A stretch of DNA of 64,000 nt from Forficula auricularia (GCA_024734495.1 JALMQS010000887.1:1107115-1171114), one strand, 5' to 3'. Counted from the first letter of the stretch, positions 21,169 to 33,215 are shown. The notes: generated by a model from the letters alone, not told the origin. Made by a program: numbers and translations.

Positions 21169-22374
21169 TTTATTATTATTATAACCACTACAAAAGCAAA
21201 CTTTATATGGAAAATAGATATTTTTCTTTTATTTTGATTCACAATGAATAGAAAAATCATGAAATAAATCTTAGGACAAGGAAAAAAAATTTTTGTAGTG
21301 TTTTGTTATAAAAATCTAAATCTAATCAAAAAGTTTTAGGGACGAATAAATCCACAGTCAATTTTAAAACCTAAATAACTACATTTTTATAGTCATTTTT
21401 ATTATACAATATAAAAGACAAAGACTTCATTTAGCTTAAGATTTAATTTTCGATTCGTTTAATACAAGGTTTTGACCAGTACACTTAATCCTCTCATCTC
21501 TCAAACTCTATTGTCCAATTTTACCAATTTATAGTAAGAGTAAAACTAATCAAATTAAAAATGCAGACTACTATAAAATATATTTAAATATTTTTACATA
21601 TATATCAAATTTTCAAATACAAAAGTTTAATCATTCAATTAGATCAGGGGTGTCCAACCTTTTGGCTTACACGGGCCACATTTGAAGTAAAAACAAATGC
21701 CTCGGGCCGCAGATAAAATATCCTAAATCTATTGACATTTTTTAATAAAAAAAAAGAATTATTAATGTAGAATAATGTTAACCACACCATGACAAAGTAG
21801 GAAAAATATCTTTAAAATATTTATATCTAATAAAAAATGAAGTCAAAATATGACAAAATTGTGATAATATTTTCGCAAATCTTGATATATTTTTTCACAT
21901 TCAAGATTTAAAATCTGCCCTTTTTTTTGAAAATTTTTAGGAGATTGTCCAATATCTTCTTATTTTAAAAACAAAAAAAATTAGGTCAAATTGTACCAGA
22001 TATGTTTTCCAGTAAGTATACAAAAATCTTAATGTTCTAAAGAAATGTATAATTTCATGTAGGGCCTCATTCATTGCAGTGCTGGGTCGCGAGATACGTT
22101 TTTGAAAACACTTTGAGCACGAAATTAGTTTTTTGTATTATCGTAGATACGAGAATCCATACACACAGCCAGAAATTAAGTAAAGAGAAATGAGGTGCCT
22201 TTTTCAAGGAAGGGGTGAACGTCCTGAGGGGCCATGTTTTGCATTTTTACAGCCTTCCCAATTTCAGATGTGTCACTTGCATCCGTATCGTATTGGAATT
22301 GATTTGCAAGCCCTAAAAGAAGGTTTAAGTTGAGACCCTCTACTCTACGGCTATACTCATTAAAAGTCTATATA
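21169..22374. other. AT-rich stretch with a hAT-like 5' end, no gene
   Basis: At 21645 CAGGGGTGTCCAACCTTTTG followed by CGGGCCACATTTGAAG and CGGGCCGC is the classic 5' end of a widespread hAT family. No complementary 3' end follows, so the copy is truncated. Nothing else assigned. Confidence 0.5.
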
Positions 22375-22382
22375 GATTTGCC

Positions 22383-23314
22383 CAGTGCAGGATTTATATA
22401 TAAGGTAAACAAGCTATAGCTTAGGGCCTCAAAAAAATTGTCCTAGTTAGCAATCTTCATATATGTATATACTTAAGGAGGTTCTTTCGCGACAATCCAT
22501 ACAAAAAGTTTTAGCCTCGTAACCACTCTATAAATATGAACAGAACTAAAATTTTAGTTTATGTTTTTTTAACTTGACTGTCCACTCACACTACGAAATC
22601 TCTATATGGATAAACACATACTTGCCGGATCGTTTCCAAGCCATAGTGCTTATATCCCCTCCACTAAAAATAATCGCCCAAATATGTTTTTTTGTTTTTT
22701 ATCAAAACTAAGAGGTAAATAATTTCAATTTTTTTTTAAGTTACTCCGAATATTTTATTCTAACAAATTTTAGTTTTTCATCAAGATGGTGAAAGTCCTT
22801 CAATGAAAAAAAATAAAAAAATGATCATATCCTCACCCTTTCTCTATCTACCCTATGTAAAAATGTCAATTTTAATTGCAATTATTTCATGTTTGGTGTG
22901 GTAAATCGTCTTCAAATTTTAACAGTATGTGTATTATGCTTTTAAAGACTTATATTCCAAGTTTTAAAGACTTCTGGAATTTTAGCATTTGTGAAAGAAC
23001 TACCTTAAATATAGTGCAGCATTATTTGTTCTAATGCCGCACTGGAATGATAATAATAAGACTTAGTAAATTGTACCTTTTAAAAGAACTTTTGTTTCTT
23101 TTTACCAGAGTTTGCATTTTTAAGTTTGTTATGAATAAAATGATTTTAAGTTAAAGATTTATTATTTCACTATCTATATACTTCTTAATTGTATTTCAGT
23201 TTAACCCTCTAGGTATACGAAAATCATATTTGGCATTGACATATCATATCTGGACTTATAAAGGGCGCCATATCTCAAATAGCTTAGGCATTATCAAGTC
23301 TAAATCCAGCCCTG
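22383..23314. mobile_element. hAT element, non-autonomous, 932 bp
   Basis: Termini CAGTGCAGGATTTATA and the inverted CAGGGCTGGATTTAGA differ at three positions and are flanked by a perfect 8-base duplication, GATTTGCC (22375-22382 and 23315-23322). An 8-base duplication and CAG-type ends identify hAT. No transposase frame. The right end reads into a long block that reappears, inverted, at 63537-63720. Confidence 0.9.
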
Positions 23315-23322
23315 GATTTGCC

Positions 23323-24264
23323 AGTTTAGCTTGAACCAAAATATCTAAGTCAAAGTAAAATTTATAAAAAATATTCACTCGTTTTTTTAAATAAATGCAA
23401 AAATAAAAGTTTCTAATCTTTTATTATTTTTTCATCTTCAATCTGAATTTTTCCATTTACTTTTTTTTTTTTAAACATTCTTTAAAGATTATAGAAACTA
23501 TAGAGGAAGAAGAAAAACCAACCACCATAATACCACCACATCGCACCTGGAAAAGTAATATTTTCCAGCAATTTCACTTTCATTTATTTATTTATGCACT
23601 TTTTTAAAACTTTCTGATAGGCGACGGCTATCAATAAAATAAAAGTTCAACCCCCTCTTTATCTACCCTTCCCTGATACTTTCACCCTCGCTAGCCATAA
23701 ATAAACATTCGCTTTCATGTCAAATCCAAAGAAAAAAGAGAAGGCGATGTTCTCCTTACTTATTAACGGGAATGAATAAATCCTATTTAAAATGTTTGTG
23801 GTAAGAAAAACAAGTGAGGGTGTGTGGTAACAAAAAAAGACCCCGTCATCTTTATTTATAAAATATGCTGTGCAAATCACTTTCTTGATTTTGACATTTA
23901 CTTTAAAGCAGGCATAAATTTACCTTCCCAATGACACCTTTATCGTCGTTAATGTTCCTATGACAAGGGGTTTTGACCCCACCGGAAATTAAACGCTTCT
24001 ATCCCTTCGCCTCCTGTAAAGGTAGACTTTTGAGACAAGCCGCCACTTCACTCACCCTCATGTCTAATTATTAGGCATACTCTACTCTATAACTGCGCAC
24101 GTGATAGTCATACTTGAACACTTTATAGAAGTTGGTTTCGTTAAAAAACACTGACAGATCAAAATCCGAAAGGTATGAAACGGCACTAGTCAAATTGTTT
24201 ATAAGGGAAATATCATTTATTGTATATATTAGGTGTGTGAATTAATTTTGAGATTCTTTAGCGT
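23323..24264. other. Unique stretch, no recognised gene
   Basis: A 73-codon minus frame (23659-23880) has no domain. 23,900-24,120 is less AT-rich. No repeat relation to the rest of the window seen. Confidence 0.35.
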
Positions 24265-24430
24265 TATTTACTTTATCCATAGCGAAGCTCCAAGCGCGAC
24301 TTCAAAGGGTCCTAAGGTAAAGACTACGGAACTCATGGTCACAACCAAAGTCACAAATTGTAGTATTGAATCAGATTGAATTTTAAAATATGACGGTTTT
24401 GACAAAAATTATATGGGGTCTCATCGAGAG
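24265..24430 (-). repeat. 3' part of repeat family A
   Basis: The minus strand carries AAAAAATCGCTCTCGATGAG, AATTTGTGACTTTGG, GAAGTCGCGCTTGGAGCT and CGCTATGGATAAAGTAAAT, matching the end of 34646-35206 and 45385-45934. Confidence 0.75.
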
Positions 24431-24807
24431 CGATTTTTTCATTTAGACTTTAAACTGTGGGGATCATCGGTGATCTTACAAAATCTCCTAAGTCCGGTTT
24501 TTGGTCAAAGGCGTATTATACGTTTATACCGACCAACTTTTCACGGCGAATCTGTCTATTGAAACCTTATTATTCTATTCCAATTTAATTTCGCGCTACG
24601 GACAAATAATAAATATTGTATTTGTATATATTATTGTTTAAAATGGTTTTTCTGGCAAACAATGAATTTAGGACATAAGAGGTTTTGTAAGATCAGCGAC
24701 GATATATCACCCTATTTTTCGTCGAATATTTTTTCCTCACTGTTCAAATAATTGAAATGAAATTGAAAAAATACCATTATTTTAACAAAATTAAGCACTG
24801 ATTATTA
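24431..24807. repeat. Spacer with diverged family A sequence
   Basis: 24,690-24,800 on the minus strand (AATCAGTGCTTAATTTTGTT, AATTTCATTTCAATTATTTG) continues the family A alignment after an unrelated insert at 24,440-24,690. No gene. Confidence 0.5.
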
Positions 24808-25640
24808 TTTTACCATTCAGCGTATGGTCAAGTATTGTAATCGTGCATGAAAATATTGTTTTTTTTGTTTTGTTTTTTTCGAAATATCTCATAAACGGCT
24901 GAAATTATTTTGATTAAAAAAATTGGTCGAATCCATGTCATTTCGGTCTACAAAAAAGCTCTTTTAATTGTACATCGAAAAATTATATTTTTCGAGATAA
25001 TAACTGTTTTGTCAAAATGTCTGTTAGTCTGTTAGTTAGTCTGTTGTAAGTGCGTTACCAAATTTTCGCGGAAGAGCTAGCTCAAAAACTAGTGTGAATA
25101 TCAAAATCAAATTTCACACGTAGTTTTGGTTCATTGAGATTAAGAGCTGATTAGATTTTGGTCCATATCGACCCAAAATTAAGAGGGAGAGGAAGTTAAA
25201 ATTATAATATTTTCAAACTAAAAAAAAAACAAGAAAAATGTAATAAACTATAAAATGAACATATGATAACGAAAATATTTTTTTCTAGGGCCAAAATTAG
25301 AGGGGGGGTCGAAAAATAAAAATCTAGGCCCTTTTAACATATTCAACCAAATTTTGTATACATCATCAGTGGGCCCTAGAAGTCTAAAAATGCAAAAACT
25401 AACAGCCCAAAATTAGGGTGCAGGGGTGTAGGGTCGAAAAATGAAAATCTATACCCTTGAACCAAACTCAACCATATTTTGTATACATAATCACTGGGCT
25501 CCCAGTAGTCTAAAAATGTAGAAACTAACCCCCCCCCTACATGATTATAAATAATTTTATTAAATATTAATTATAAGAAAGGGCCAGGGTGTATGGTAAA
25601 GTCAAGTGGATGGCCACATCAGAACGTGCCAATTTATTTT
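24808..25640 (+). repeat. Interspersed repeat family B, longest copy
   Basis: Bounded by TTTACCATTCAGCGTATGG and the inverted TTTACCATACACCCTGGCC at 25600, followed by AAAGTCAAGTGGATGGCCAC as in the 5.6-kb copy. The interior has two G-tract units with CAACCAAATTTTGTATACAT. The inverted termini suggest a DNA transposon, but I find no target duplication. Noncoding. Confidence 0.8.
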
Positions 25641-25673
25641 TTGGTACATATTGGCCCACAAACATTAATACTT

Positions 25674-26201
25674 TATAGGATTTGTGAGAGTTTACTTGCC
25701 AAAAATTAAGCAGATATTGGGCTTTTATAATAATAAAGCGTGTAAAGAAGATTGGTTTCCTATTTTTGTGCAGAATATTTTTTTATTGGCCGACCACCAT
25801 GGTTAATAGGTTTCGGTCTGCTAAGATACAATTGTCAAGGCCTGAAAACAATATAGATACAGTGTCAAATATTATAAAATTACATTGATTAAATTTTCAT
25901 TTACAAGGTAAAATATTTAAAACATTATTACCTCAATTCCAATTTGTTTTCTAACTTATTTTTTGGAAACGAGAGACACATTGAAATAAAGAAATATTGT
26001 ATGTGAAATTATGTTACTGGGATGGACACTGGTTACAAAAAAAATAAGATAGGAAACAAATTGGAATTAAGGTAATAATGTTTTAAATACTTAACCTTGT
26101 ATATAAAATTTAAAAATCAAAGATAGGAATTAATTTTCTTTATTATAAAAGCCCAATGTCCGCTTAACTTTTGAAAAGTAAACTCTCACAAATTCTTATA
26201 T
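25674..26201. repeat. Fold-back element
   Basis: Arms TATAGGATTTGTGAGAGTTT with complement near 26177-26200, GGGCTTTTATAATAATAAAG with complement near 26130-26155, and AAACATTATTACCTCAATTC with complement near 26060-26080. About 110 bases near 25780-25890 in the left arm have no partner and are probably an insertion. Confidence 0.75.
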
Positions 26202-26249
26202 ATTTAATGGTTTCCTTTATAACTGTTAAAATTAATACTTTATTCTAGT

Positions 26250-26380
26250 TCTTTTTTACTTTTTTTAAATATCTTGAAAATGGCTTAACTAATTTTGATC
26301 AAATTTAATATTCTATTTAAGTACTTTGGGGACCTCAAAAAAGGCTATATAAATTTTTCAAGGAAAATTACATTTTAAAG
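26250..26380 (-). repeat. Fragment of repeat family A
   Basis: The minus strand reads GGTCCCCAAAGTACTTAAAT, then ATTTGATCAAAATTAGTTAA and ATTTTCAAGATATTTAAAAA, aligning with the middle of 34646-35206. Confidence 0.65.
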
Positions 26381-26396
26381 TACTTTTCTCTACATC

Positions 26397-26714
26397 CAGT
26401 GATTCACTTCACTTTTAATAATTTAAAAATTTGACGGCACACTAACAATAAAATAAATGAATAGAATTTTATTTGGTTTATTAAATGATGTATACCTATA
26501 AAATTATCATAGGACATTCTGCATACTGTAAAATGTTACTACTTTTTCATTTCAATTGTTCAAATAAATTTTTGGATTAAATGTAGTGTCAATTGATAAA
26601 GAAATGTAAAAAAAAAATTTCAATTCGGGAGAGACCATTGCCTAGCAGTGGCGGTACACTTCAAGAATCTCGCGGCACACTAAAGTTCCGCGGTATAGTG
26701 GTTGAGAATCACTG
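26397..26714. mobile_element. hAT-like MITE, 318 bp
   Basis: The ends CAGTGATTCACTTCAC and the inverted CAGTGATTCTCAACCAC, with GGCACACTAA blocks inside both, are flanked by CTCTACAT and CTCTACAG: an 8-base duplication with one mismatch, allowing one extra C on the left. Noncoding. Confidence 0.8.
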
Positions 26715-26722
26715 CTCTACAG

Positions 26723-28408
26723 TAGGCAAATAGGTACTTTACAAAAAGACCGAAAGCAATAGGAAACCAACCCTGTGAAAAATTTTCAGAGGAAAATTAC
26801 AATGCAGAGGATATTTTAATCGTCGACGCTCGTAATTGACTATGATGCTTGAAGAAGAAGAAAGAGGAATAGACAAATTAAAAAAAATTTCTTTACAAAA
26901 TTATTAAATAGAAACATTTTATGGAGATTTGATGAATTATCGTATATTACATGCGACTGAAATGTTAGACTTTATTGATACTTAATAAACTTCTATTTCT
27001 AATTTAATTCATGAACCTTATAAAAGAAAAGCTTTAATTTGATTGATATAATCTTAATTTGATAAGGAAATATATAATTTGTAAAGTATAATTTAAAACT
27101 CATTTCCATTATAAATAATATTGTTATTTTTATATTATAAAATGACTGTGAAAATTCTTATTTCATTTTAACCACCCTTGAATCAATACATACAATTTTA
27201 AGCCGAAAGATGGCACTACTAAGCAACACTAGGTTTAGTACTCAGCGCCATTGTTACTGGCTACTGAATGGTTCTGCCATCTTTCGGACTCATATTATAC
27301 CACATTTTGAAATTCAAAAATAACTTTGAAATTAATTTAATATTATATAACCGTCAAGAAATCAAAAATTAATTGGCTAATCATAAAATTTATGGAATCC
27401 TTTTACATTTTGACTTTGAAAAAATCAGTTTAAAAAACAAAATAAAATAAAAATAAAAGACACATGGTAAACCTATTTGAGCCATATCCATGCCATACCA
27501 TTCAAAATGAATAATCAACTCATGTTAAAAATTTCTTTACTCTCATGTATTTGCCTTGTTTGTGATATACACAGAGAAAGGTCTACAGAATGATAATAGA
27601 ATTTTTGGAATCTGGGAAACATCTAAACCCATGATCTTTATACATTTTTTGAAATCGGCCGTAAATTTTCAATAGATAATAAATTAATGAATGTGCTAAA
27701 ATTGGTTTTAAGAATTAAAGGAGTCTTAAAAACTATATTTGTAAAACATTATTTTTTTAATTCACCCCAATCAAAATGACCAAAAAAGCTTCAGGTAAAA
27801 TATATTATTTAAATATGTATATTAAAAATATTTACCTATTAATTTAAATTAGATTATTTAAGTGTTTTTTGATAATTTAAATCTAACTTTGAACTTGAAT
27901 TCACTAATGTTCTAAATAGGTGATTCCATCTTCGAGAAGTTTCTGAACTAACAACGCGATCGCTTTTTTGAATTCGAGAGATTAATTTTGAAAAACAATA
28001 TTTAGCTAAATTAAAAAATTTAAAAATGAATTGATATTAAATTAATTTCAATTATTTACTATCTAAGATAAAATAGAAATAGAAAATTGTTCTCCGTATT
28101 TAATAAAAAATCGGTATGAATTGGAAAATTTCATCATCGAATTGTTTTTAGTCAGAAGCTTGAAAGATGCAGATATATACCTAATCTTAGCTCAATAGTT
28201 ACAATCGTGGGATAGCTTCCCAAAGGTCATTTCAATTTTTCTGATTTTTGCAATTTTGTATCAGAAGTCTAAAGATAGAAATTGCAAAATTTATTCCCTC
28301 CTTTGTCTTAGAAATACAAATATTTTGCCACTACAAGACACTTCTAAAATCGACTTTCCTTTTTTGGGTTATTCTAGCTTAAGACAGACAGACATTGTTT
28401 CTGTCAAA
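26723..28408. other. AT-rich stretch, no gene; one small inverted repeat
   Basis: A 13-base inverted pair CCGAAAGATGGCA / TGCCATCTTTCGG spans about 27203-27285, with a GC-richer centre containing CAGCGCCATTGTTACTGG. No coding frame or assignable repeat elsewhere. Confidence 0.4.
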
Positions 28409-28489
28409 ATTATTGGATAAAAATACTTGGTAGGTTTCACATTAATTAATTCTTAATGTGAAACCTACCAATATTTTTTAACCAATAAT
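28409..28489. repeat. Short perfect-stem inverted repeat
   Basis: Arms of 36 bases around TTGGTAGGTTTCACATTA with a 9-base loop. The motif TAGGTTTCACAT also starts the fold-back at 49931. Confidence 0.8.
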
Positions 28490-28583
28490 TTTAAAAATGT
28501 TTCACCAAGTACCAACACCAAATTCCTTAAAAACTATTGTATCTGTCACCTAAAAGACTAAGTATTATCATATTACGAGTATA

Positions 28584-28745
28584 TCCTATACTATTAAAGT
28601 GCATTTGCGCCTGCCTCTGTACCTACCTATGTCCGTCTTCCATGGGGTGGGAGGTGGGGTCCATGGGGGGCATCCAGCGGTGGGGGTTGCCAGGTACCAA
28701 AGTAAGCAGAAGCTTAAATCACAAAGTGATCTGTAAAAGAAATAC
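28584..28745 (+). mobile_element. Helitron-like 5' end fragment
   Basis: Begins TCCTATACTATTAAAGTGCA after an A, the same 5' terminus as the two minus-strand copies at 30572 and 62074, then GCGCCTGCCTCTGTACC. The 3' hairpin and CTAG end are missing, so the copy is truncated. Confidence 0.7.
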
Positions 28746-29484
28746 ATAAAATTATTAGAATATATAATTTAAATTAAAGAAATTAATATTTTAATATAAT
28801 TCTAATTCGTCATATAAAATATACTGCTATTTATTTTTATTAAAATCAATAGGCAGGTATTTAATCATTTGAGATCATTTATAAAATATTTTATCAAATT
28901 TTATCCACAATTGAATTTTTTTTAAAGAAAGAACTAAATTTTATTCAGGGAAAATGGTGTGAGTCCAAAGTGAAACATCTTTAATAAAATACTAATCCAC
29001 TCATTTTACATAGATGTTTACTCTACTACATCCCAAACCCCGACCAACTTTCCCTACCAGAAACACGACTTATATAGGCTAGGGTTTATCTCCCTATGTC
29101 CGGACGAATGGCTGCGGAGAAAGCCGAGGACTCTGAGGGGAACAGCTCGGGTGGGAGGAATCAGGCCCCACTCACTCTGTCTGCCTCTCATACGGAACTT
29201 AGCTGTCTTTAAGACGATTCCTTAATGTCTTCTCCAATGGTCCCAATAATAATCGAAAAGTTAAGAATTCAATACCAATTCAATTCAATTGTATTCGGAA
29301 TTAGTAGTTTTCTTTATCTTTGGGCATCCTTTCCATCAATTCAGCATTAAATTCTCCCACTCCATCTTCAAAGAAGCTCCCCGCCTTTATAATCATATCT
29401 TTTACAGTTCAATAAAATATAAAAAATATTAAAAATAACCAAGGAAAATATTATTGCACACTCATGCATAAAAATGTATATATT
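28746..29484. other. Partly unique stretch, no recognised gene
   Basis: 28,960-29,230 is GC-richer and unique (CTATGTCCGGACGAATGGCT, GAGGGGAACAGCTCGGGTGG) but stops interrupt all frames. Candidate conserved noncoding DNA or a lost exon; nothing specific seen. Confidence 0.35.
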
Positions 29485-30125
29485 TTCGCGAAATGTTTTC
29501 AGGTATAAAGCTAAAATTTAGTACACTGTAATGTGAAAATACATAGATTCGATTCGAGTTTCATTAGATAAAATTATTTAAGAATGGCAATTTATACTCT
29601 ACAGGAATAAAGCTAAAATTGTGGTACGTTAAAATGCAAAAATACATAGTTTCGTAGTTTCAGCTTATATAAATAAAACCATTCTATATTGACAATTCCC
29701 GGGAAATATTTCAAGATATACAGCTAAAATTTCGTGCATTGTAACATAGTTGCGAACCAATTTTCATCTCATTAATTAAATCATTAAAGATTGGCATTTT
29801 GTACTTTCAGAAAACCTTTTCAGGTATAAGATTAAAATTTGGTGAATTGTAATGTGAAAATACATATTTTCATACCAATTTTCAGCTCATTGACTAAAAC
29901 CTTTCAAGATTGGCATTTTGTACTCTCAGAAAACGTTTTCATGTAAAAAGCTAAAATTTAGTGCATTGTGACATAATTGCATACCAATTTTCAGCTCATT
30001 AACTAAAACCATTCAAGATTGGCATTTTGTATTTTCAGGAAACGTTCTTAGGTATAAGACAAAAATTTGGTGCATTGTAATGTGAAAATACATATTTTCG
30101 TACCAATTTTCAGCTCATTAGCTAT
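29485..30125 (+). repeat. Degenerate tandem array, about 6 units of 105-115 bp
   Basis: Units share GCTAAAATTTRGTGCATTGT, GTGAAAATACATA, CCAATTTTCAGCTCATTAAC and GATTGGCATTTTGTACT. The last four are clearest (from about 29690); the first two are more diverged. Noncoding minisatellite-like array. Confidence 0.8.
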
Positions 30126-30571
30126 AACTTAAACCATTTATACCAAATGAAAATAATTTGTATCTTATATAGGTTTCATTATTTTTTTTACTTAATTGAT
30201 ATTTTTTCATCAGAGAAAATGAATAAAATCGAAATATTCGAGAAAACATTTTTTGCAAACTAATCCTCCAACACGTCTCAACTTGTCAATGGGTGTCTCG
30301 ACTCTTTTGAAATAGTCTCGAGTTTTCATAATTTAAAATCTATTAAATATTTGAAATTGCAAATAAGCAAAACGGGCAATTGAGGATTGATACTATCTAA
30401 TGGTTGACTTCTTGACCAAAGTGACTTTATTTATAAAACAAAAATATCCTTCGATAGGTTCATTTAATTATTACTCGTGTTTACAGTTTATTTGCTAATA
30501 AAGTTAGAAGAGAGAGAGAAAGCAATATATCGCCATCTCTTTCCCACTATGATTGGGATTTTATATGAATA
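30126..30571. other. AT-rich stretch, no gene
   Basis: No coding frame; a short AG run near 30509-30522. Nothing assignable. Confidence 0.4.
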
Positions 30572-30955
30572 CTAGCTGCAAGGCCCGACTTCGGCGGCCC
30601 ACTTTCTAGCCAGGGGCTCACCCCTGGACCCCCACCCCGAAGCCCACTCAGCACCCCCGCCCACCCCACCACCCCAATGTATAGACAAAACCTTAATTTA
30701 TATATATATATAGATTTCATTTAAATTAGTAACCATGACGACCCCTGGACCCCCACCTCTTGAACCTCACTCTCCCTGCCCCCCGAAACCCAACCACACC
30801 ACCACCCCAATGTACAGAGAAAACCTTAATTTTATATATAGAGATAATTTCATTTAAATTGGTAACCATGGCGACTGTTTTTGTTGGGGGACGGACATAG
30901 GTACGTACATACATACATACAGAGGCAGGCACAAATGTGCTTTAGTAGTATAGGA
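30572..30955 (-). mobile_element. Non-autonomous Helitron, 384 bp
   Basis: On the minus strand it starts TCCTATACTACTAAAGCACA after A and ends with a GC hairpin (GGGCCGCCGAAGTCGGGCC) then TTGCAGCTAG before T: 5' TC, 3' hairpin plus CTRR, and an A/T insertion site, as established for Helitrons. The interior has a direct duplication of about 125 bases (30610-30735 and 30742-30870). No Rep/helicase. Confidence 0.85.
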
Positions 30956-31455
30956 TAAACTAATGCTGTTTTACTTTTGAACGCAACTCTAAAAAGAACA
31001 AACTGATAAACAGCATAACTTTCATTTTTTTTTTTTTTTTAATGTTTAAATGTATCTTGGAAACTAAAAAGCTATTCAATTTAATTAATATAAAATTAGC
31101 TTAGCTTCTTAAGGCCAAAATTTAATTATTTTTTTGTCCGCTAAGATTTCCAAGGCTTTCCTCCCTCCTGAGTATACGTTCGCTCCTTCCCTTTTATTTT
31201 CCCTTTTTGTTCTCCTGGTTGCCTATGAACAGGCGTCTCTATTAAGGCTAGCTTAAAGTCACTTGTCCTACTCCCTATACTTAAGATCCAACAAAATTAA
31301 ATATATATTTACTTTTACCTACATTTTCCGAACTACTACTGATACAATTTAAAACGAAAGTTTAAAATAAAGTTAAGTATCTGAATTTAATTAAAATTTT
31401 AATTTTAAAGAATTATGATTTTAGGAAAAATTAATACATATACTTACTATAATAG
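30956..31455. other. AT-rich stretch, no gene
   Basis: A T homopolymer lies near 31026-31042. 31,165-31,285 repeats part of 18810-18960 in opposite orientation. No coding frame. Confidence 0.45.
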
Positions 31456-31735
31456 ATAGAGGGGGATCTACGATTTTTGTCAGGGAGGGGCAAGCCTGAA
31501 TTTTCTACTGCCTTCTCCCCTCCCCCAAATGCTAAATAAAACAACTAAAGTATGATAAACAATAGTAAATGTGTTATAATAAACAACCATATGATTTTAT
31601 AGCGTTAATAATATATAATTTACATTTTAACACCATTGAATGTTAAAAATACATTAGAAAAATTTTCCTCTTCCCAAAATATGCACCTTCTTAAAATTTG
31701 CCACCTGATACAGATGCCCATGCCCTGTAGATTTC
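31456..31735. mobile_element. hAT-like remnant, related to 60312-60537
   Basis: The right end read inward is CAGGGCATGGGCATCTGTAT and the left side is AGAGGGGGATCTACGATTTT; both continue into GGGGCAAGCC / GGTGGCAAATTTTAAG. TTAAAATTTGCCAC and TCTTCCCAAAATAT match inverted blocks at 60312-60537. Decayed; no clear duplication. Confidence 0.5.
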
Positions 31736-31802
31736 AAGTTTTTATCTTAAATTTACGATATTTACAATGCTTGACAGACAGACAGACATCGATAGCTGAT
31801 TA

Positions 31803-32401
31803 CACTATTTGACAAGAATTTCTCCCCGTAAATCTAACAATGGATTCCGCTAGAGATTTATACGCTGATTATCATGCAATTTCCCGATTTTTTACAACAG
31901 GTCAGAGTTTTTAGATATTATCGGTCAAAATGACGAAAAAGGCCATTTTGACCTATTTTTGAGTCCCATTAAATATTAAACAGCAATATTTGAAATCAAA
32001 ATAGTGTTTTGACGTAATATAAAACAGCTTCTTCTTTGATTTTCAAATTATCACTTGTTTTTAGCTCAATTAGAACTCGAGTTATAACTAAAAAACCAAG
32101 ACATTATGTTTATTATCCTTTATAATCACGTAGTTTTAGTTTTTTAGTTATAACTCGAGTTCTAATTGAGCTAAAAACAAGTGGTATTATGAAAATCAAA
32201 GAGGAAGCTGTTTTCTATTACGTCAATGAAATATTTTGATTTCAAACATTGCTGTTTAATATTTAATGAGACTCGAAAAATAGGTAAAAATGGCCTTTTT
32301 AGTCATTTTATAATATTTCAAAACGATGACGTTTTGTAAAAATCGGGAAATTGCATGATAATAAGCGTATAAAACTCTACTGGAATTTTCGTTTAATAGT
32401 G
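31803..32401. mobile_element. Palindromic MITE family P, copy 3, with TTA duplication
   Basis: Ends CACTATTTGACAAGAATTTC and the inverted CACTATTAAACG, both flanked by TTA (31800-31802 and 32402-32404). A three-base TTA duplication is typical of PIF/Harbinger; a TA duplication cannot be excluded because TTA contains it. Interior arms as in copy 1. Noncoding. Confidence 0.8.
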
Positions 32402-32602
32402 TTATTGGTTTATTTACTAACTTACAATAGCAAATGTCATCCGCCTTTATAAAAAAAAATAATATTTTAATTTATATTATAATTCCCAAACATTTTTTAG
32501 TATAATCAGAATATATTTAAGTCGATTTTTTATTCTTCTTTTTTTAACATTTGAAATATCCCTTCTTAAAATTTTAATTGAAATTAATTTTATTAATAGT
32601 CG

Positions 32603-32802
32603 AAAAAAAGAAAGAAGGATTAGGGAATAATTTTGACATAATCCCGAAAGCTGACGTTGCAAAAAAATGGGAAGAGCTTTTGAGTTCATTAGAACAACAA
32701 CAAAAAAGAGAGAGAGAGAGAGATAGAATTTTAGGGGTGCAGAAGCAGCATCAAGCAGGTGGGGGGGGGGTAAAGAAGAAGAGAAGATTTTTCTCATTGT
32801 AA
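32603..32802 (+). CDS. Possible exon, charged coiled-coil-like peptide
   Basis: After a possible acceptor (TTTATTAATAG ending at 32600) the frame reads through KKKEGLGNNFDIIPKADVAK, then KKWEELLSSLEQQQKRERER, and stops at TAA after a glycine run. Heptad-like leucines and the charged tail would suit a coiled coil. The GA run at 32707-32722 and the G tract at 32760-32770 are low-complexity and may be inflating the frame. No family recognised, no start codon of good context. It could be a terminal exon, or chance. Confidence 0.25.
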
Positions 32803-32912
32803 AGAAGCTTGCGTTTGCACTGGATGATTAGAGCTTCTGGGTTTCATTAAAAGATCTGCGAGGAAATATCATTCATAAACTAAGTATTAAAGATGCTTAG
32901 TTCTACTCTTTT

Positions 32913-33215
32913 AACCGACTTCAAAAAAGGAGGAGGTTCTCTATTCGACTGATTTTTTTTTTTTTTTTTTGTGCATATGTTACCTCATATCTCCGCCAAT
33001 TGTGAACCGATTTTGGAAAAAAAATTTGCATTGGGTCCAGTCTACCTTCCGATTGGTCCCATTTTTTTCATAGGTATTAGACTTTTTTTGTTATGTTTGT
33101 TCAGGCCTAACTTCTTTGTTTATGAACCAATTTTGATGATTCTTTTTTTATTGGAAAGGGGGTATCTTAGGGATGGTGCTATATTAATTTGGTCAAGTTC
33201 TGATGATATGATCAC
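32913..33215 (+). repeat. Interspersed repeat, ACCGACTTCAAAAAAGGAGG family
   Basis: Starts ACCGACTTCAAAAAAGGAGG, then CTCCGCCAATTGTGAACCGA and GGTCAAGTTCTGATGATATG. The second copy is at 2446-2721 on the other strand. The 113-codon frame through it is repeat-derived. Confidence 0.8.
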
